From the NCBI RefSeq assembly GCF_021390435.2, contig NZ_JAJVCN010000001.1, positions 558,001 to 622,000 on the forward strand: a stretch of 64,000 nt of DNA, in the 5' to 3' direction. Both the position numbers and the translations under genes were made by a program. Every line of letters begins with the position of its first letter. The first letter of the stretch is position 1. The DNA is from Kibdelosporangium philippinense (GTDB lineage Bacteria; Actinomycetota; Actinomycetes; Mycobacteriales; Pseudonocardiaceae). The notes beneath the pieces were generated by a model. The model was given only the letters and a program-made list of their open reading frames with translations. It did no database searches and had not been told where the DNA came from. Positions 24,540 through 36,900 of the stretch are shown here, in pieces.

Positions 24540-25355
24540 ATGCGGCAGATGTGGCACTTGCTCGAACCGATTCACGCACTCGTCTACTACGCGCCCGAGG
24601 TCTTCGACGAGATGGCCAGACTCGGATATGAGGTGGACACGCGCTGGCCCACGTACTTCCCGCTCAGGTCAGCGCCGTTAGGCCCGGCCAGCCCATCGCT
24701 TGTATCGGCGACGTTCTACAGCTTCAACCCGGACATGGTCGCCGAACATGTGGCTTGGGACGTCGCGTCGCCCGCGGATGTGGTCGCGGCACGGACCCGC
24801 GGGATGGATCGTGCGCTCGGTCGACTGTTGGGGAACATGGACCTGACCGAAGCCGCTGACCTGGCCAAGAAGGTCGCACTGGCGGCCAACACCGCCGGTC
24901 GTCCGCTGGCCGCTGCCAATGCGTCGCTTGCGTGGCCGGAGGAGCCGCACCTCGCGTTGTGGCACGCGGCAACGATCGTCCGGGAACACCGCGGCGACGG
25001 CCACATCGCAGCGCTGCTCGCGGCAGGCCTGGATCCGGTCGAGTCGCTGGTCTCGTTCGCCGCGATCGGCGCCGCTCCGGTCGAGGTCTTCGCGAGCCGG
25101 GGCTGGACTCCGGAGCAATGGGCGGCCGCGCAAGGCAGGCTGCGGGATCGCGGCTGGGTGGATGTCGATGGAAACGGTACCGAGCAAGGGAAGGTGGGCA
25201 GGCGAGCGGTTGAGCGGCGTACCGACGAACTCGCCGCGGCACCGTGGTCGGTGATCAATCCCGGCAGGCTGGCCGAGCTGCTGATGCCGGTGACGATGGC
25301 GGCCGCCCAGTCGGGCCTCCTTCCTTCCAAGAGCACACTGGGGATCCGCCGCTAG
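24540..25355 (+). CDS. SCO6745-family protein
   Basis: This 271-residue protein matches the SCO6745/SalK-like family by its opening WHLLEPIHALVYYAPEVFDE and by Gly/Ala-rich blocks such as RTRGMDRALGRLLG and RRAVERRTDELAAAPW. The family is widespread in actinomycetes and has a tandem winged-helix-like fold of unknown activity. ATG at 24540 is chosen because GGAGG lies 7 bases before it; a GTG 12 bases earlier lies inside that site. It is expressed divergently from TetR under the shared operator and is followed 10 bp later by a VOC gene, probably one operon. Confidence 0.8.
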   Translation: MRQMWHLLEPIHALVYYAPEVFDEMARLGYEVDTRWPTYFPLRSAPLGPASPSLVSATFYSFNPDMVAEHVAWDVASPADVVAARTRGMDRALGRLLGNMDLTEAADLAKKVALAANTAGRPLAAANASLAWPEEPHLALWHAATIVREHRGDGHIAALLAAGLDPVESLVSFAAIGAAPVEVFASRGWTPEQWAAAQGRLRDRGWVDVDGNGTEQGKVGRRAVERRTDELAAAPWSVINPGRLAELLMPVTMAAAQSGLLPSKSTLGIRR

Positions 25356-25365
25356 CCTGCGTGAC

Positions 25366-25705
25366 ATGACGATTCGACGGGTGGTCCCCAACGTCCGGAG
25401 CGGCGATATCGGTGCCAGTGCGAAGTTCTACGGCTTGTTGGGGTTCAAGGAAGTGATGAACCACGGGTGGGTGGTCGGGCTCGCGTCGCCGAGCGACCCG
25501 ACCGCCCAGGTCCTGTTGACCGACGCGGACCCGTCCGGCCTGCAACCGGACATGTCCATCGAAGTGTCCGATGTGGATGCTGTGCATGCGGCCTTCGCCG
25601 ATCAGGGCGCCGACATCGTGTACGCCATCCGTGATGAGCCTTGGGGTGTGCGTCGGTTCTTCGTGCGCGATCCCGACGGCCACATCGTCAACGTGCTGAC
25701 ACATT

Positions 25706-25713
<8 letters not shown>
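25366..25713 (+). CDS. VOC-superfamily (glyoxalase/bleomycin-resistance-like) protein
   Basis: This 115-residue vicinal-oxygen-chelate protein contains SAKFYGLLGFKEVM and ends with FFVRDPDGHIVNVLTH, whose Glu-equivalent metal position is replaced by Asn. It may be a drug-binding or isomerase-type protein, and the exact role cannot be read. It starts 10 bp after the SCO6745-family gene and ends inside a long hairpin terminator. It may be controlled by the TetR promoter upstream. Confidence 0.8.
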
Positions 25714-28426
<2,713 letters not shown>

Positions 28427-28490
28427 CGGAACCACTCCTTTGTTCTTGGTGTGGCACCAGCCTAAGGCCGATACCGGCCACTTTCTGTCC

Positions 28491-28946
28491 TCAATGGGAG
28501 GACTTTGCCTCCTCGCATCCGCGGACAGCCAGCCGGTCGGCTCGTTCGTTGTCCGGATGACCAGCGTGGCCCTTCACCCAATGCCACTCGACGTCATGCT
28601 GCTTGGCCGCGGCCTCCAGCTGTTGCCACAGGTCAGCGTTCTTCACGGGCTGCTTGGCCGACGTCTGCCAGCCGTTGGATTTCCACCGTGGCAACCATTG
28701 CGTGATGCCGTTGCGGACATAGGAGCTGTCGGTGTACAGGTGCACGACCGACGGCCGGGTCAACGTCTCCAAGGCCTTGATCGGCGCCGTCAGCTCCATC
28801 CGGTTGTTCGTCGTGGGCGTCGCTTCACCGCCGTAGAGTTCGCGCTCGTGGCGTCCGTAGCGCAGCAATGCGCCCCATCCGCCCGGTCCGGGATTTCCGC
28901 TGCACGCGCCGTCGGTGTAGATCTCCACAACCTGCTGTTCACCCAC
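28491..28946 (-). CDS. rnhA: Ribonuclease HI
   Basis: This 151-residue RNase HI degrades the RNA strand of RNA-DNA hybrids. The DEDD catalytic residues are visible: Asp12 ([18 protein letters not shown]), Glu51 ([10 protein letters not shown]), Asp73 ([11 protein letters not shown]) and the late Asp in DNERADRLA, with the flexible-loop His in VKGHAGHP. Length is normal. A second complete RNase HI gene about 60-65 percent similar by eye occurs at 47099-47584. It lies 22 bp upstream of, and in the opposite transcription order to, the LLM oxidoreductase stop on the same strand. Confidence 0.95.
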   Translation of the reverse strand: MGEQQVVEIYTDGACSGNPGPGGWGALLRYGRHERELYGGEATPTTNNRMELTAPIKALETLTRPSVVHLYTDSSYVRNGITQWLPRWKSNGWQTSAKQPVKNADLWQQLEAAAKQHDVEWHWVKGHAGHPDNERADRLAVRGCEEAKSSH

Positions 28947-28968
28947 CCCGGCACAGTACCGACAGCCG

Positions 28969-29817
28969 TCACAGCATCGATCCTGCCTCGGCGATCAGGT
29001 CGAGCTGCCGCAGGATGTCGCTGCCATCGCTGCCGATCCCGAGCTCGTCCAGGCCAGCTTCGGCGTATTCGGCCATCCGCTCAGCGGCCTGTTCCGGGCC
29101 GCCCGTGAGCGTGATCTCGGCGATCTGTTCGGGCGTCTTCTGATAGAAGGCGCTCAGCTGCTGGACCATCCGTTCACGGGCGGGTTCGTCGTTCAACGCC
29201 GAGTGCAGGCCGAGGTGAATCCGGGGCGCAGGCCTGGCGTACTCGGCCGCGTACAGCTGCAGCTTGGCCTTGGCCTCGGCGACCTCAGCCGGTGTCAGCG
29301 CGGCCGTGAGCCAGAAGTCCCCGTACTTCGCGACGCGCCGCAGCGCGGGTTCGATGTTGCCGCCCGCGACGAGCAGCAGTGGCGCGGGTGCGGCGGGCGC
29401 CAACGTGACGCCAAGCGCGCTTTCACCCGTGATCAGCTTCGGCAGGATTTCCAGGGCCTGGTCCAGCAGTTGCCCACGGTTTCCGGTTGGCGCGTCGACC
29501 GCTTTCCAGAACGGTGTCCCCGGGAAGCCGCCGATCCCGAGGCCGAGCCGGACCCGGTTGCCGGACAGGTGCTGCAAGGTCTGGATCTGGGCTGCCAGCA
29601 TCGCGACCGGCCGTGTCGGGATCGACAGAACCCCGAAGTCCAGCCAGACGCGTTCGGTCACGGCCGCGACTGTTGACTGGACGACGATGGGTTCCAGCCA
29701 GGGTGTGCCGTCACCGATCAGGACATCCGCGGCCGCGACCGAATCGAAGCCCAGCTCCTCCGCGCGCCGCGCGACAGTGACGATGTCCTGGTGAGGCAGT
29801 CCGATACCGATTTCCAT
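28969..29817 (-). CDS. LLM-class (luciferase-like) F420-dependent oxidoreductase
   Basis: This 282-residue luciferase-like monooxygenase-fold protein shows [26 protein letters not shown] in short blocks ([13 protein letters not shown]), [14 protein letters not shown] and a TIM-barrel pattern throughout. In actinomycetes this group mostly uses F420 and reduces small molecules. It is transcribed toward rnhA and follows the sulfatase gene on the same strand. Substrate unknown. Confidence 0.85.
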   Translation of the reverse strand: MEIGIGLPHQDIVTVARRAEELGFDSVAAADVLIGDGTPWLEPIVVQSTVAAVTERVWLDFGVLSIPTRPVAMLAAQIQTLQHLSGNRVRLGLGIGGFPGTPFWKAVDAPTGNRGQLLDQALEILPKLITGESALGVTLAPAAPAPLLLVAGGNIEPALRRVAKYGDFWLTAALTPAEVAEAKAKLQLYAAEYARPAPRIHLGLHSALNDEPARERMVQQLSAFYQKTPEQIAEITLTGGPEQAAERMAEYAEAGLDELGIGSDGSDILRQLDLIAEAGSML

Positions 29818-29854
29818 GACCCAAGGCTCGAACGTGAACCTTGGTTGAAGTCAA

Positions 29855-31483
29855 CTACCGGGCGGGCGGGTGCGGGCCGAACGTGGTCAGGAACTTGTCC
29901 CTGAAGTCCTGCATCGGCCACACCGGAGCCTCAAGGCCAGGGTTCAGGCCGTCATGCCAGCCCCAACTCGCGGTCCGCTCAAGCACCGCGGGGTCCTTGG
30001 CCACGATCGTCACCGGGACATTGCGCGTCGCCCCATCGCCCGTGATCATCGGCGCAGGCTGGTGGTCACCGAGGAACACGAGCACAAGGTTCTCGTCGCC
30101 ATAGGTCTGCACGTAGGAGATCAGCGAGTTCAGCGAGTACTGGATGGCCTCGCCGAAAGCAGCGCGGGACTTGCCTGCGTCGTTCCAGATGTCTTCCGGC
30201 TTGGTGCCGTTCTCGGCCTGCGGAATGAAGATCGACCCGTCGCCGACCTGGTTCCAGTCGACCATCTTCGGCAGCGGAACGAACGGCGTGTGGCTGGAAA
30301 CCAAGTCGATCTCGGCCATCACAGGCTTGCGGTAACGCTTGTCCCGCTCGTTGCGCTGGAACGCGGAAAGCGTGTACTGGTCAGGCATCTGGGCGTAGAA
30401 GAACGGCTTGCCCTTGTAGCCGGAGGTGTGCGAGTCGTAGTACGAGTCGTAGCCGTAAACCTTGCCTTCCGGCCACGGCTTCATGTTCTGCGGCACAACG
30501 CCGACGGTCTTCCAGCCGGCGCGCTCGAACGCCCCACTCAAGGTGAACCGGTCACTGGCGACAAAGGTGTCGTAACGCTTCTGGTTGTTGATGTACACGC
30601 CGGACTGCAGCGTCGAATGCGCGAGCCAGCTGCCGCCACCCGACGTCGACGAGGTGATGTACGCACTCTTCGACTCGAACCCGGCGGCCCGCAGTTTGGC
30701 GGTGCCCGCGTCGAGGACAGCGTCAACCCCGGGCGAGATAACGGGATCCTGGATCGCGACCTGGCCGTAGCTCTCGATGAACGTGAGGATCACGTCCTTG
30801 CCGCGCAACCCGGTCAGCAACTCGCTGCCAGGCACATCCCGGAACGCGTCAACCGAAGCCTCCGCGTGATAAGCGTTGGAATCCTGCAGGCTCGACCCAA
30901 CCTGCCGCGCGTGGTCGTACGCCAAAGCTGCCGCGCTGTTGCTCGCAAACGGCGCCCCAAACGCAGCCGCCCCAACCCAGATGACCCCGAGCACAGCCAA
31001 TGCACGCGTCGCCGCCGTCTGCCGCCCAGCGACAACACGGGACAACCGCACCGACGCCAACGCCATCAGCACGATGAGTGCAAGGGCCAGAATGGAGATG
31101 CCGATCGCGGCGGCGACCGCGCCACCCTGCCCGATCGCGCCCGCGAGGAACTCAAAGCCCGGCCCGAGGAAACTCCAGTCGAAAACGGGATCGAAGGGAC
31201 GGGCAAGCGTGGTGTAGAAGCCCATGTCGAAGAGCTTCCAGATGAGCAGAAGACCAAGAAGCGACCCAAGGACCGCGGCGACGATCTTGCGCGGCTTTGG
31301 CGGCAACACCAGCATGAGCGCGACGCCGATCAAGCCTTCGAGCGGAATCCGCAGAATCGAAAGCGGCCCAAGCTTGGGCAGCTCATTCGGCACAACCAAG
31401 GTGAACAGCACGAACAGGAACGCCAGCGCCGTGATCACCTTTGCCGTGACACGACGCCACTTCGGCACACTGTCCGCACTCAT
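29855..31483 (-). CDS. Membrane sulfatase/LTA-synthase-like phosphotransferase
   Basis: These 542 residues. The N-terminal 170 residues contain about five membrane helices (ALAFLFVLFTLVVP, LEGLIGVALMLVLP, IGISILALALIVLMALA). The extracellular catalytic domain has ILTFIESYGQ, the nucleophile region TSSTSGGGSWLAHSTLQSG (candidate Ser/Thr), and the metal-binding end VFLGDHQPAP. This is the alkaline-phosphatase fold used by lipoteichoic-acid synthases and phosphoglycerol or phosphoethanolamine transferases. A cell-envelope polymer role is inferred. ATG 31483 is 6 bases after GGAGGG and is preferred over an upstream open start. Confidence 0.85.
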   Translation of the reverse strand: MSADSVPKWRRVTAKVITALAFLFVLFTLVVPNELPKLGPLSILRIPLEGLIGVALMLVLPPKPRKIVAAVLGSLLGLLLIWKLFDMGFYTTLARPFDPVFDWSFLGPGFEFLAGAIGQGGAVAAAIGISILALALIVLMALASVRLSRVVAGRQTAATRALAVLGVIWVGAAAFGAPFASNSAAALAYDHARQVGSSLQDSNAYHAEASVDAFRDVPGSELLTGLRGKDVILTFIESYGQVAIQDPVISPGVDAVLDAGTAKLRAAGFESKSAYITSSTSGGGSWLAHSTLQSGVYINNQKRYDTFVASDRFTLSGAFERAGWKTVGVVPQNMKPWPEGKVYGYDSYYDSHTSGYKGKPFFYAQMPDQYTLSAFQRNERDKRYRKPVMAEIDLVSSHTPFVPLPKMVDWNQVGDGSIFIPQAENGTKPEDIWNDAGKSRAAFGEAIQYSLNSLISYVQTYGDENLVLVFLGDHQPAPMITGDGATRNVPVTIVAKDPAVLERTASWGWHDGLNPGLEAPVWPMQDFRDKFLTTFGPHPPAR

Positions 31484-31603
31484 CGACTGCCCTCCGGCTC
31501 TTGTCCTGCCTCCGCGGGCAGCCACCATTAGAAGTAACGGACAGCGCCAGAGGGAGGTTCACTCGCGCCGTCAAGTTACCGGTCAGCCAGCGCAGCTGTG
31601 TGG

Positions 31604-31669
31604 CTGGTCACCCCTCGTGAGTGGTTAAGCGTGTTCTAACGCTGCTAACCACTCACGAGGGGTGACCAG
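31604..31669. terminator. Very long hairpin, GTGAGTG type
   Basis: Two perfectly complementary 24-base arms (first arm begins ctggtcacccctcgtgag) flank an 18-base centre that can itself pair (agcgt/acgct). It lies between divergent units, upstream of both the sulfatase and the four-gene ATPase operon, so it does not follow any gene. It could insulate the operon or act as a mobile palindrome. Confidence 0.6.
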
Positions 31670-31731
31670 GAATTGTGATCTTGGGCCGGAAAATGTTGAT
31701 CTGATCTCGTGCTCCGTTCGGGTTCATGGTG

Positions 31732-31761
31732 CTGACACAAAAGTGTCGTCCTGCGTAAGCT
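31732..31761 (+). promoter_or_regulatory. Possible promoter and small palindrome before the ATPase operon
   Basis: CTGACA at 31732-31737 and TAAGCT at 31756-31761 form a weak promoter with an 18-base spacer. The inverted repeat gacac-aaaa-gtgtc (31734-31747) overlaps the -35 box and could be an operator. A GGGGAGG site follows before the GTG at 31792. Confidence 0.35.
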
Positions 31762-31791
31762 GCGTCTCGCTGCCACAGCCGGGGAGGTCGT

Positions 31792-32316
31792 GTGCTTGAT
31801 GCCCGGAATCATCAGGGCAAGTTTGGTGAGGACTACGTCCGCGCGCTCGCGTCGGCGGCCGGTTTGCTTGTGTATCAGCATGATCTGGATCTTGACGGTG
31901 TTGATCTCGGCTTCCGGATGCCGGGCAGGACGACCGGAGTCGCTTCTCCGTGTGTCGAGGCGCAGATCAAATCGTGGTCGCGCGGCGAAATGAAACAGGG
32001 TGTCTCGGAATGGCACTTCAACGGTCTCAATGAAGCTCAGTTCAACCGTATCGCCGGTGATGATTTCACGGTGCCGCGGTTTCTTTTCCTTGTCCGTGTC
32101 CCGTCGAACAATATGGATTACGTGGAGTTCACAACCGACGGGATGCTGCTGCGTCACCTGGCTTACTACTGTTCCCTTCAGCTGGAGACGCCGATCGAGA
32201 AACCGGACAAGAGCCGCAGACGTCCCGTTCGGGTACCTGTTGCCAACGTCCTGACCGCACGGAGCCTGCTGAACCTGGTGCGCTCAGTCGAACTGGCAGC
32301 GCGGAGTACGGCGTGA
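31792..32316 (+). CDS. DUF4365 PD-(D/E)XK-nuclease-like protein
   Basis: The 174-residue protein matches DUF4365 by NHQGKFGEDYVRALASAAGL, then LDLDGVDLGFR and CVEAQIKSWSRGEM. The Asp of DGVD and the Gln/Lys of EAQIKS fit the D...QxK active-site pattern of Mrr-like PD-(D/E)XK nucleases, to which I believe this family belongs. It is the first gene of a four-gene operon with a dual P-loop ATPase. A nuclease powered or loaded by that ATPase is inferred. Start is GTG after GGGGAGG. Its last codons overlap the next gene by 4 bp (GTGA). Confidence 0.7.
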   Translation: MLDARNHQGKFGEDYVRALASAAGLLVYQHDLDLDGVDLGFRMPGRTTGVASPCVEAQIKSWSRGEMKQGVSEWHFNGLNEAQFNRIAGDDFTVPRFLFLVRVPSNNMDYVEFTTDGMLLRHLAYYCSLQLETPIEKPDKSRRRPVRVPVANVLTARSLLNLVRSVELAARSTA

Positions 32317-33308
32317 CCAGCTCACTGGGCGTCACCGACATAGCCAGTTACCTGGTCGACAGCGGGTGGCAGCAACGTCAGGAACGTTGGCGCGGCGCCT
32401 CCATCTGGGTCTACGACGAGGAGTACGAGGTGCTCGTCCCGGCAAGGGACGGGATGGGCGACGCGGACCTGCGGGTGCGGCAGATCCTGGACACGTTGAC
32501 CCAGGTCGAGAACCGCCCGAGGGAAGAGATCGTCCTCGATATCCGGTTGCCGTGGTCCGACACCCAGGTGATCAGGATGTTTCCGGACGGGCTGCCGTCG
32601 GGCTTCACCACGTTGCACGCGGGCCTGCAAGCCCTGACCGGCGTGGAGGGTGCCCTGCGGGCGGCGGCCCAGTCGGTCCGTGGGGACGTCCCCGCCGATG
32701 TCGAACGTCTGCTTGGCCGCGTGCAGCTGGGGCCCGCGCGAGCTGGCAGCTACATCCTACCGGTACGGGTACCTGTGGACGATGCCCTCGGCCGTCAGGT
32801 GACCAGACGACTCCACACCGCGGTATCCCTGCTGAGCAACCCGCAACCGGATCCCAATGGCCTCAGGGAAGCCGAGGTTCCCGCGGAGTTGTGCGAATCG
32901 GTCAGCCGGTTGGGAAACCGGCCGTTCGAAATCGGATTCCGTTGGGCCAGGGCAATTCCATCGGATTTGCCCTCAGCGGTCTACAACTTCGCCGAAGGGG
33001 CGAGCACTGTCATCCGTGCGGCCGCGGAACAACTACGGCGCCTGGACGACCCCGCGACGGTGGCTGTGTCAGGGGTGATCCAGGGACTGCGGGACGACGA
33101 ATCTCGCGAGGACAGATGGTCGATTGAGATACGGGGCGCAGGGCGTCGCGCGGTCTGGGTCCGGCTGCCTGACCGCGCCACCTACGAAGTCGCGATCGCA
33201 GCCCACCGCGCGGGGCGGCAAGTGCGCGTACGCGGCGAGATGAAGACCATCGGCCGCCGGGTGGAACTGCTCGCCGGACCGGACGGATTCCAGCTACTGG
33301 AGGACTGA
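32313..33308 (+). CDS. Conserved protein of unknown function in the ATPase operon
   Basis: This 331-residue protein has no motif I can name. The N-terminal 100 residues look like a mixed alpha/beta domain (ASIWVYDEEYEVLVPAR, DTLTQVENRPREEIVLDIRL). The middle is helical, and the C-terminal part (WSIEIRGAGRRAVWVRLPD and VRVRGEMKTIGRRVELL) resembles an OB-like beta barrel. It has no signal peptide or membrane segment. It is translationally coupled to the DUF4365 gene (4-bp GTGA overlap), and the next gene starts 3 bp after its stop, so it is almost certainly a component of the same complex. Confidence 0.7.
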   Translation: MTSSLGVTDIASYLVDSGWQQRQERWRGASIWVYDEEYEVLVPARDGMGDADLRVRQILDTLTQVENRPREEIVLDIRLPWSDTQVIRMFPDGLPSGFTTLHAGLQALTGVEGALRAAAQSVRGDVPADVERLLGRVQLGPARAGSYILPVRVPVDDALGRQVTRRLHTAVSLLSNPQPDPNGLREAEVPAELCESVSRLGNRPFEIGFRWARAIPSDLPSAVYNFAEGASTVIRAAAEQLRRLDDPATVAVSGVIQGLRDDESREDRWSIEIRGAGRRAVWVRLPDRATYEVAIAAHRAGRQVRVRGEMKTIGRRVELLAGPDGFQLLED

Positions 33309-33311
33309 CGC

Positions 33312-33932
33312 ATGTCCGAACCGAAACTGGGGCTGCCGCACCGAGCGATCTTGCTGGTGCTGATGGCGGAGGCGAGGCAGGTCTCCAACAAGGAACTGAA
33401 AGATCGCTGGAACCTGACGATGACCAAGCCCTACCGCATGGCGCTCCAAGATGCGGACCTCATCGTGACCGACGAAGACACCAAGCCGTTCCGGCACGAG
33501 CTGACCGAGCGAGGTTGGAAGTGGTGCGCCGACGAGCTCGCCGCAGACATCCCGGCACGCGCGGGATCAGTGGGTGCGGGGTTGTACGCGGTGCTCGCTG
33601 GTGTGCACCGATACCTGGATCGTGCTGGTCTGGCGCTCAGCGACGTGTTCAAGGCGGAGACCGAGATCGTCGATCTGGAGGGTCTGATTCGAGACGCGTA
33701 CGAGCGGCTGGCTGCTCGTCCCAAGGCGTGGGTGCGTTTGGCTGATCTTCGTCCGTTGCTTGGCAACGTTCCCCGCGACGCAGTGGACGAGACGCTGCGG
33801 AATATGGACAGCGACGGTGACGTCACGATCATTCCCGATGCTGATCAGAAGAACCTCACCGTGGAGGACCGGGCGGCTGCCCTGCGGATCGGCAACGAGG
33901 ACAACCATCAACTGGCCATTGGTCGAGCGTGA
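33312..33932 (+). CDS. Winged-helix protein in the ATPase operon
   Basis: This 206-residue protein has an N-terminal winged helix (LPHRAILLVLMAEARQVSNK, then YRMALQDADLIVTDE). A second, helical domain carries another wHTH-like segment near the C terminus (WVRLADLRPLLGNVPRDAV, then NMDSDGDVTIIPDADQ). It may bind DNA for the ATPase or regulate the operon. The GTGA overlap with the ATPase gene and the 3-bp gap upstream show tight coupling. I know no name for the family. Confidence 0.65.
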   Translation: MSEPKLGLPHRAILLVLMAEARQVSNKELKDRWNLTMTKPYRMALQDADLIVTDEDTKPFRHELTERGWKWCADELAADIPARAGSVGAGLYAVLAGVHRYLDRAGLALSDVFKAETEIVDLEGLIRDAYERLAARPKAWVRLADLRPLLGNVPRDAVDETLRNMDSDGDVTIIPDADQKNLTVEDRAAALRIGNEDNHQLAIGRA

Positions 33933-36900
33933 TCATGGACCAACACAAAGCGTTGGCACAGTTGCAGTTCGAGGCCGCACTGACCGAAGACGACGTATGG
34001 CATTCGGCTCAGGCCCATGTGCGGGGTTTGCACAGGGCCGCCCAGCAGATGGTCATGGATCGGGTTCTGGAGGCCAGCCGGAGCACCGGGCCGAGTCCGA
34101 TCGGCGTCGTGCTCAGCGGCCGTGCCGGTGCGGGCAAGACACACATGCTCGGCTGGGTACGCAGGCAAGTCGCGCACGAGGGCGGCTACTTCTTCCTCAG
34201 CAATCTCGGTGACGGCAGCGGGTTCTGGGCGAACGCCTCGGAAGCGATTCTGCAGGGGCTAGGCCACGACGGCGAAGACGGGCTCACACAGCTCGCCACG
34301 TTCCTTCGCAGACTCTGTGTCGCCGCGAGGGTTCTTCCGTCGCTTACCGACGCGATCATCGGCAAGGCACCGTTGACGCCTGGCGGACTGGACGACTTCG
34401 TCGGCTCATTGCGTGGGCTCAACCGGCAGGTCGCGATGGAGTGTCAGGACGCGGCACGTGCTCTGGCGTTGGCTGCGTCTGTCGATATTCGGGAAGCGAA
34501 CGTCGGGTACGACTATCTGACCTCGTCGGGTGAGATGCGGGACGAGGACCGGCTCCGCTGGGGCTTTCGGGCAAGGCCACACGAGGCGCGTCGAGTCGTG
34601 TCCGACGTGTCCAAATTGCTCGGTCTCACTGGGCCAAGCGTCGTTGCCATCGACCAGATTGACACTCTGGTGAGTCTCGCCGAGAAGTCCGGGGGCGCGC
34701 TCGGCAAACAGGTCGCTGAGATCGCGGATGGGCTGATGCATCTGCGTGAGGCGACCAGACGGACATTGACCATCGTGGCGTCGCTACCGCAGTCGTGGAC
34801 GTTGATCGAGTCGACGGCCACCTCGTCGGTGCCTGATCGGTTCACCGTGGCTCCCGAACTGTCCAGGATCACCGACGTGGAACTGGGCAGGGAACTGGTG
34901 GCCGCCCGGCTGGCCCAGGTGTACGAGCGGATCGGTTTCGCCCCGCCGCACCCGACTTGGCCGGTGGCTCCCGCTGCCTTCGACGACGTGAAGTCCTATA
35001 CCCCTCGCCAGGTGCTGACCACGATCTCCAAGCATGCGCAGGCCTGCGTTCAACGCGGTCAGGTCACCGAACTAACGACGTTCGCCGAGACATTCGCCGA
35101 AGAAGTCGTCGCCCGGCCTGCTCCAGCGCTGGATATCGATTACGCGCCGTTCGACACGCGGTTCGCCGAGTTGAAGCAGGAAGCCAACATTCTGGCGCCG
35201 CTAAACTCGGACCTGGAGAACCGGGAGATGCCCACACTGTTGTTCGCGGGGCTGACCGCGTGGGTCATCGAGCGCGGACCAGGACAGTCCTGGTCGGTGG
35301 ATCCGGCGCCGGGCGCGAAACCACCGTTGCACGCGAGGCTGCGTCTTATCCTCGACACGGAGACCGATGACCAGGCGCACTGGTCGTTCCGTGCAGTCGC
35401 CCATCCTATTGCCCAGGGCGCGTTCCATCCACTGAAGCACGCTTGTGACGCCGCTGGTGTCAAACTCGGTGTCCCCGGCAGATCACTGGTTCTCATCCGC
35501 AACATCGAATGGTCTCGCGGTCAGGGGACGCAGCAGTTGTTGGCCGAGGTGGAGAAGACAGGTGGCGCGTCGGTGCCGATCACCGAGGACGACCTGAGAA
35601 CGTTCCACGCATTGCGGCAGATGCTGAAGGAAGCGAAACCTGGCCTGTCGGACTGGCTTGTCGCTCGCCGTCCGGCCAGCCGAACAGAGTTGTTCGCGGC
35701 GGTACTGCCGGTCGACGTCGAAGCCTTGATCGAGAACGTCACACCCGAGCAGTCCATAGTGGACACGGATGACGCCGCTCGGGTGCCGGTCGGCCGACTG
35801 CTCGCCGACCAGTCATCTGTGGGCGTTCCGCTTGAGTCGCTGCGTAAGCACGTCGTGATCTTCGCTGGGTCGGGGTCCGGCAAGACCGTGCTCATCCGGC
35901 GATTGGTCGAGGAGTGCGCGCTGCTTGGCGTCTCGTCGATCGTGCTCGATCCGAACAGCGACCTCGCCAGGCTCGGCGATGCGTGGCCCGAGTTGCCTGT
36001 CGCCGAGGACAAGGCGAAGGCTGAACAGTATTTGCGGGACACCGATGTGGTGGTCTGGACGCCAGGCCGCCCTGGCGGACGGCCGCTCGCGTTCGAACCG
36101 TTGCCGGACTTCGCGAGCGTTATGGACAACCCGGACGAGTTCGAGTTCGCGGTGCGCGAGGCAGCCGCCGCACTCGCACCCAGAGCACGGGTCGAAGGCA
36201 ACACGGACAAGGCCAAATGGCGCAGGGCCGTGCTCACAGAGGCGATCGAGCACTACGCCCGCAACGGCGGCCGCAGCCTGAGCGGCTTGATTGACATCCT
36301 CGCTGACCTGCCGGAGGGCGTGAGCAATCTGGAAGACGCGGCAAGCATCGCCGCGCCACTGGCGCAGAGCCTGCGCGCTGAAATGGTGACCGATCCCTTG
36401 CTGGACGACAAGATCGACAAAATCGATCCGGGTGTGTTGCTCGCTCCAGCGGCAGGCAAGCGGGCGAGGGTCTCGGTGATCAACCTCGAAGCACTGGCAT
36501 CGACAGAACAGAAACAGATCTTCGTGAACCAGTTGCAGCTTGAGCTGTTCAGTTGGGTGAAGCGCAATCCGGCTGGCGACCGGCCGCTCGGTGGGTTGCT
36601 GGTGATGGACGAGGCACAGGAACTGGCTCCAGCGACAGGAAAGACAGCGAGCACGGCGAGCAGCATCAGGCTGGCACAGCAGGCCAGGAAGTTCGGTCTT
36701 GGCTTGATTCTCGCCACGCAGGCGCCGAAAGCTATCCACAATCAGGTATCTGGCAACGCGACAACCCAGTTCTTCGGCCGCTTGAACCATCCGACGCACA
36801 TCGAGGCGGCACGGGATCTGGCTCGGGCGAAGGGCCGTGACCTGCCTGATCTCGGGCGGCTGTCGGCGGCGGAGTTCTACGTGACGGGTGAGGGGATCGC

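Noticed and set aside
31645-32157. Minus-strand frame of 170 codons at the start of the ATPase operon
   Set aside because: It overlaps the DUF4365 gene antisense and lacks any motif or ribosome site.
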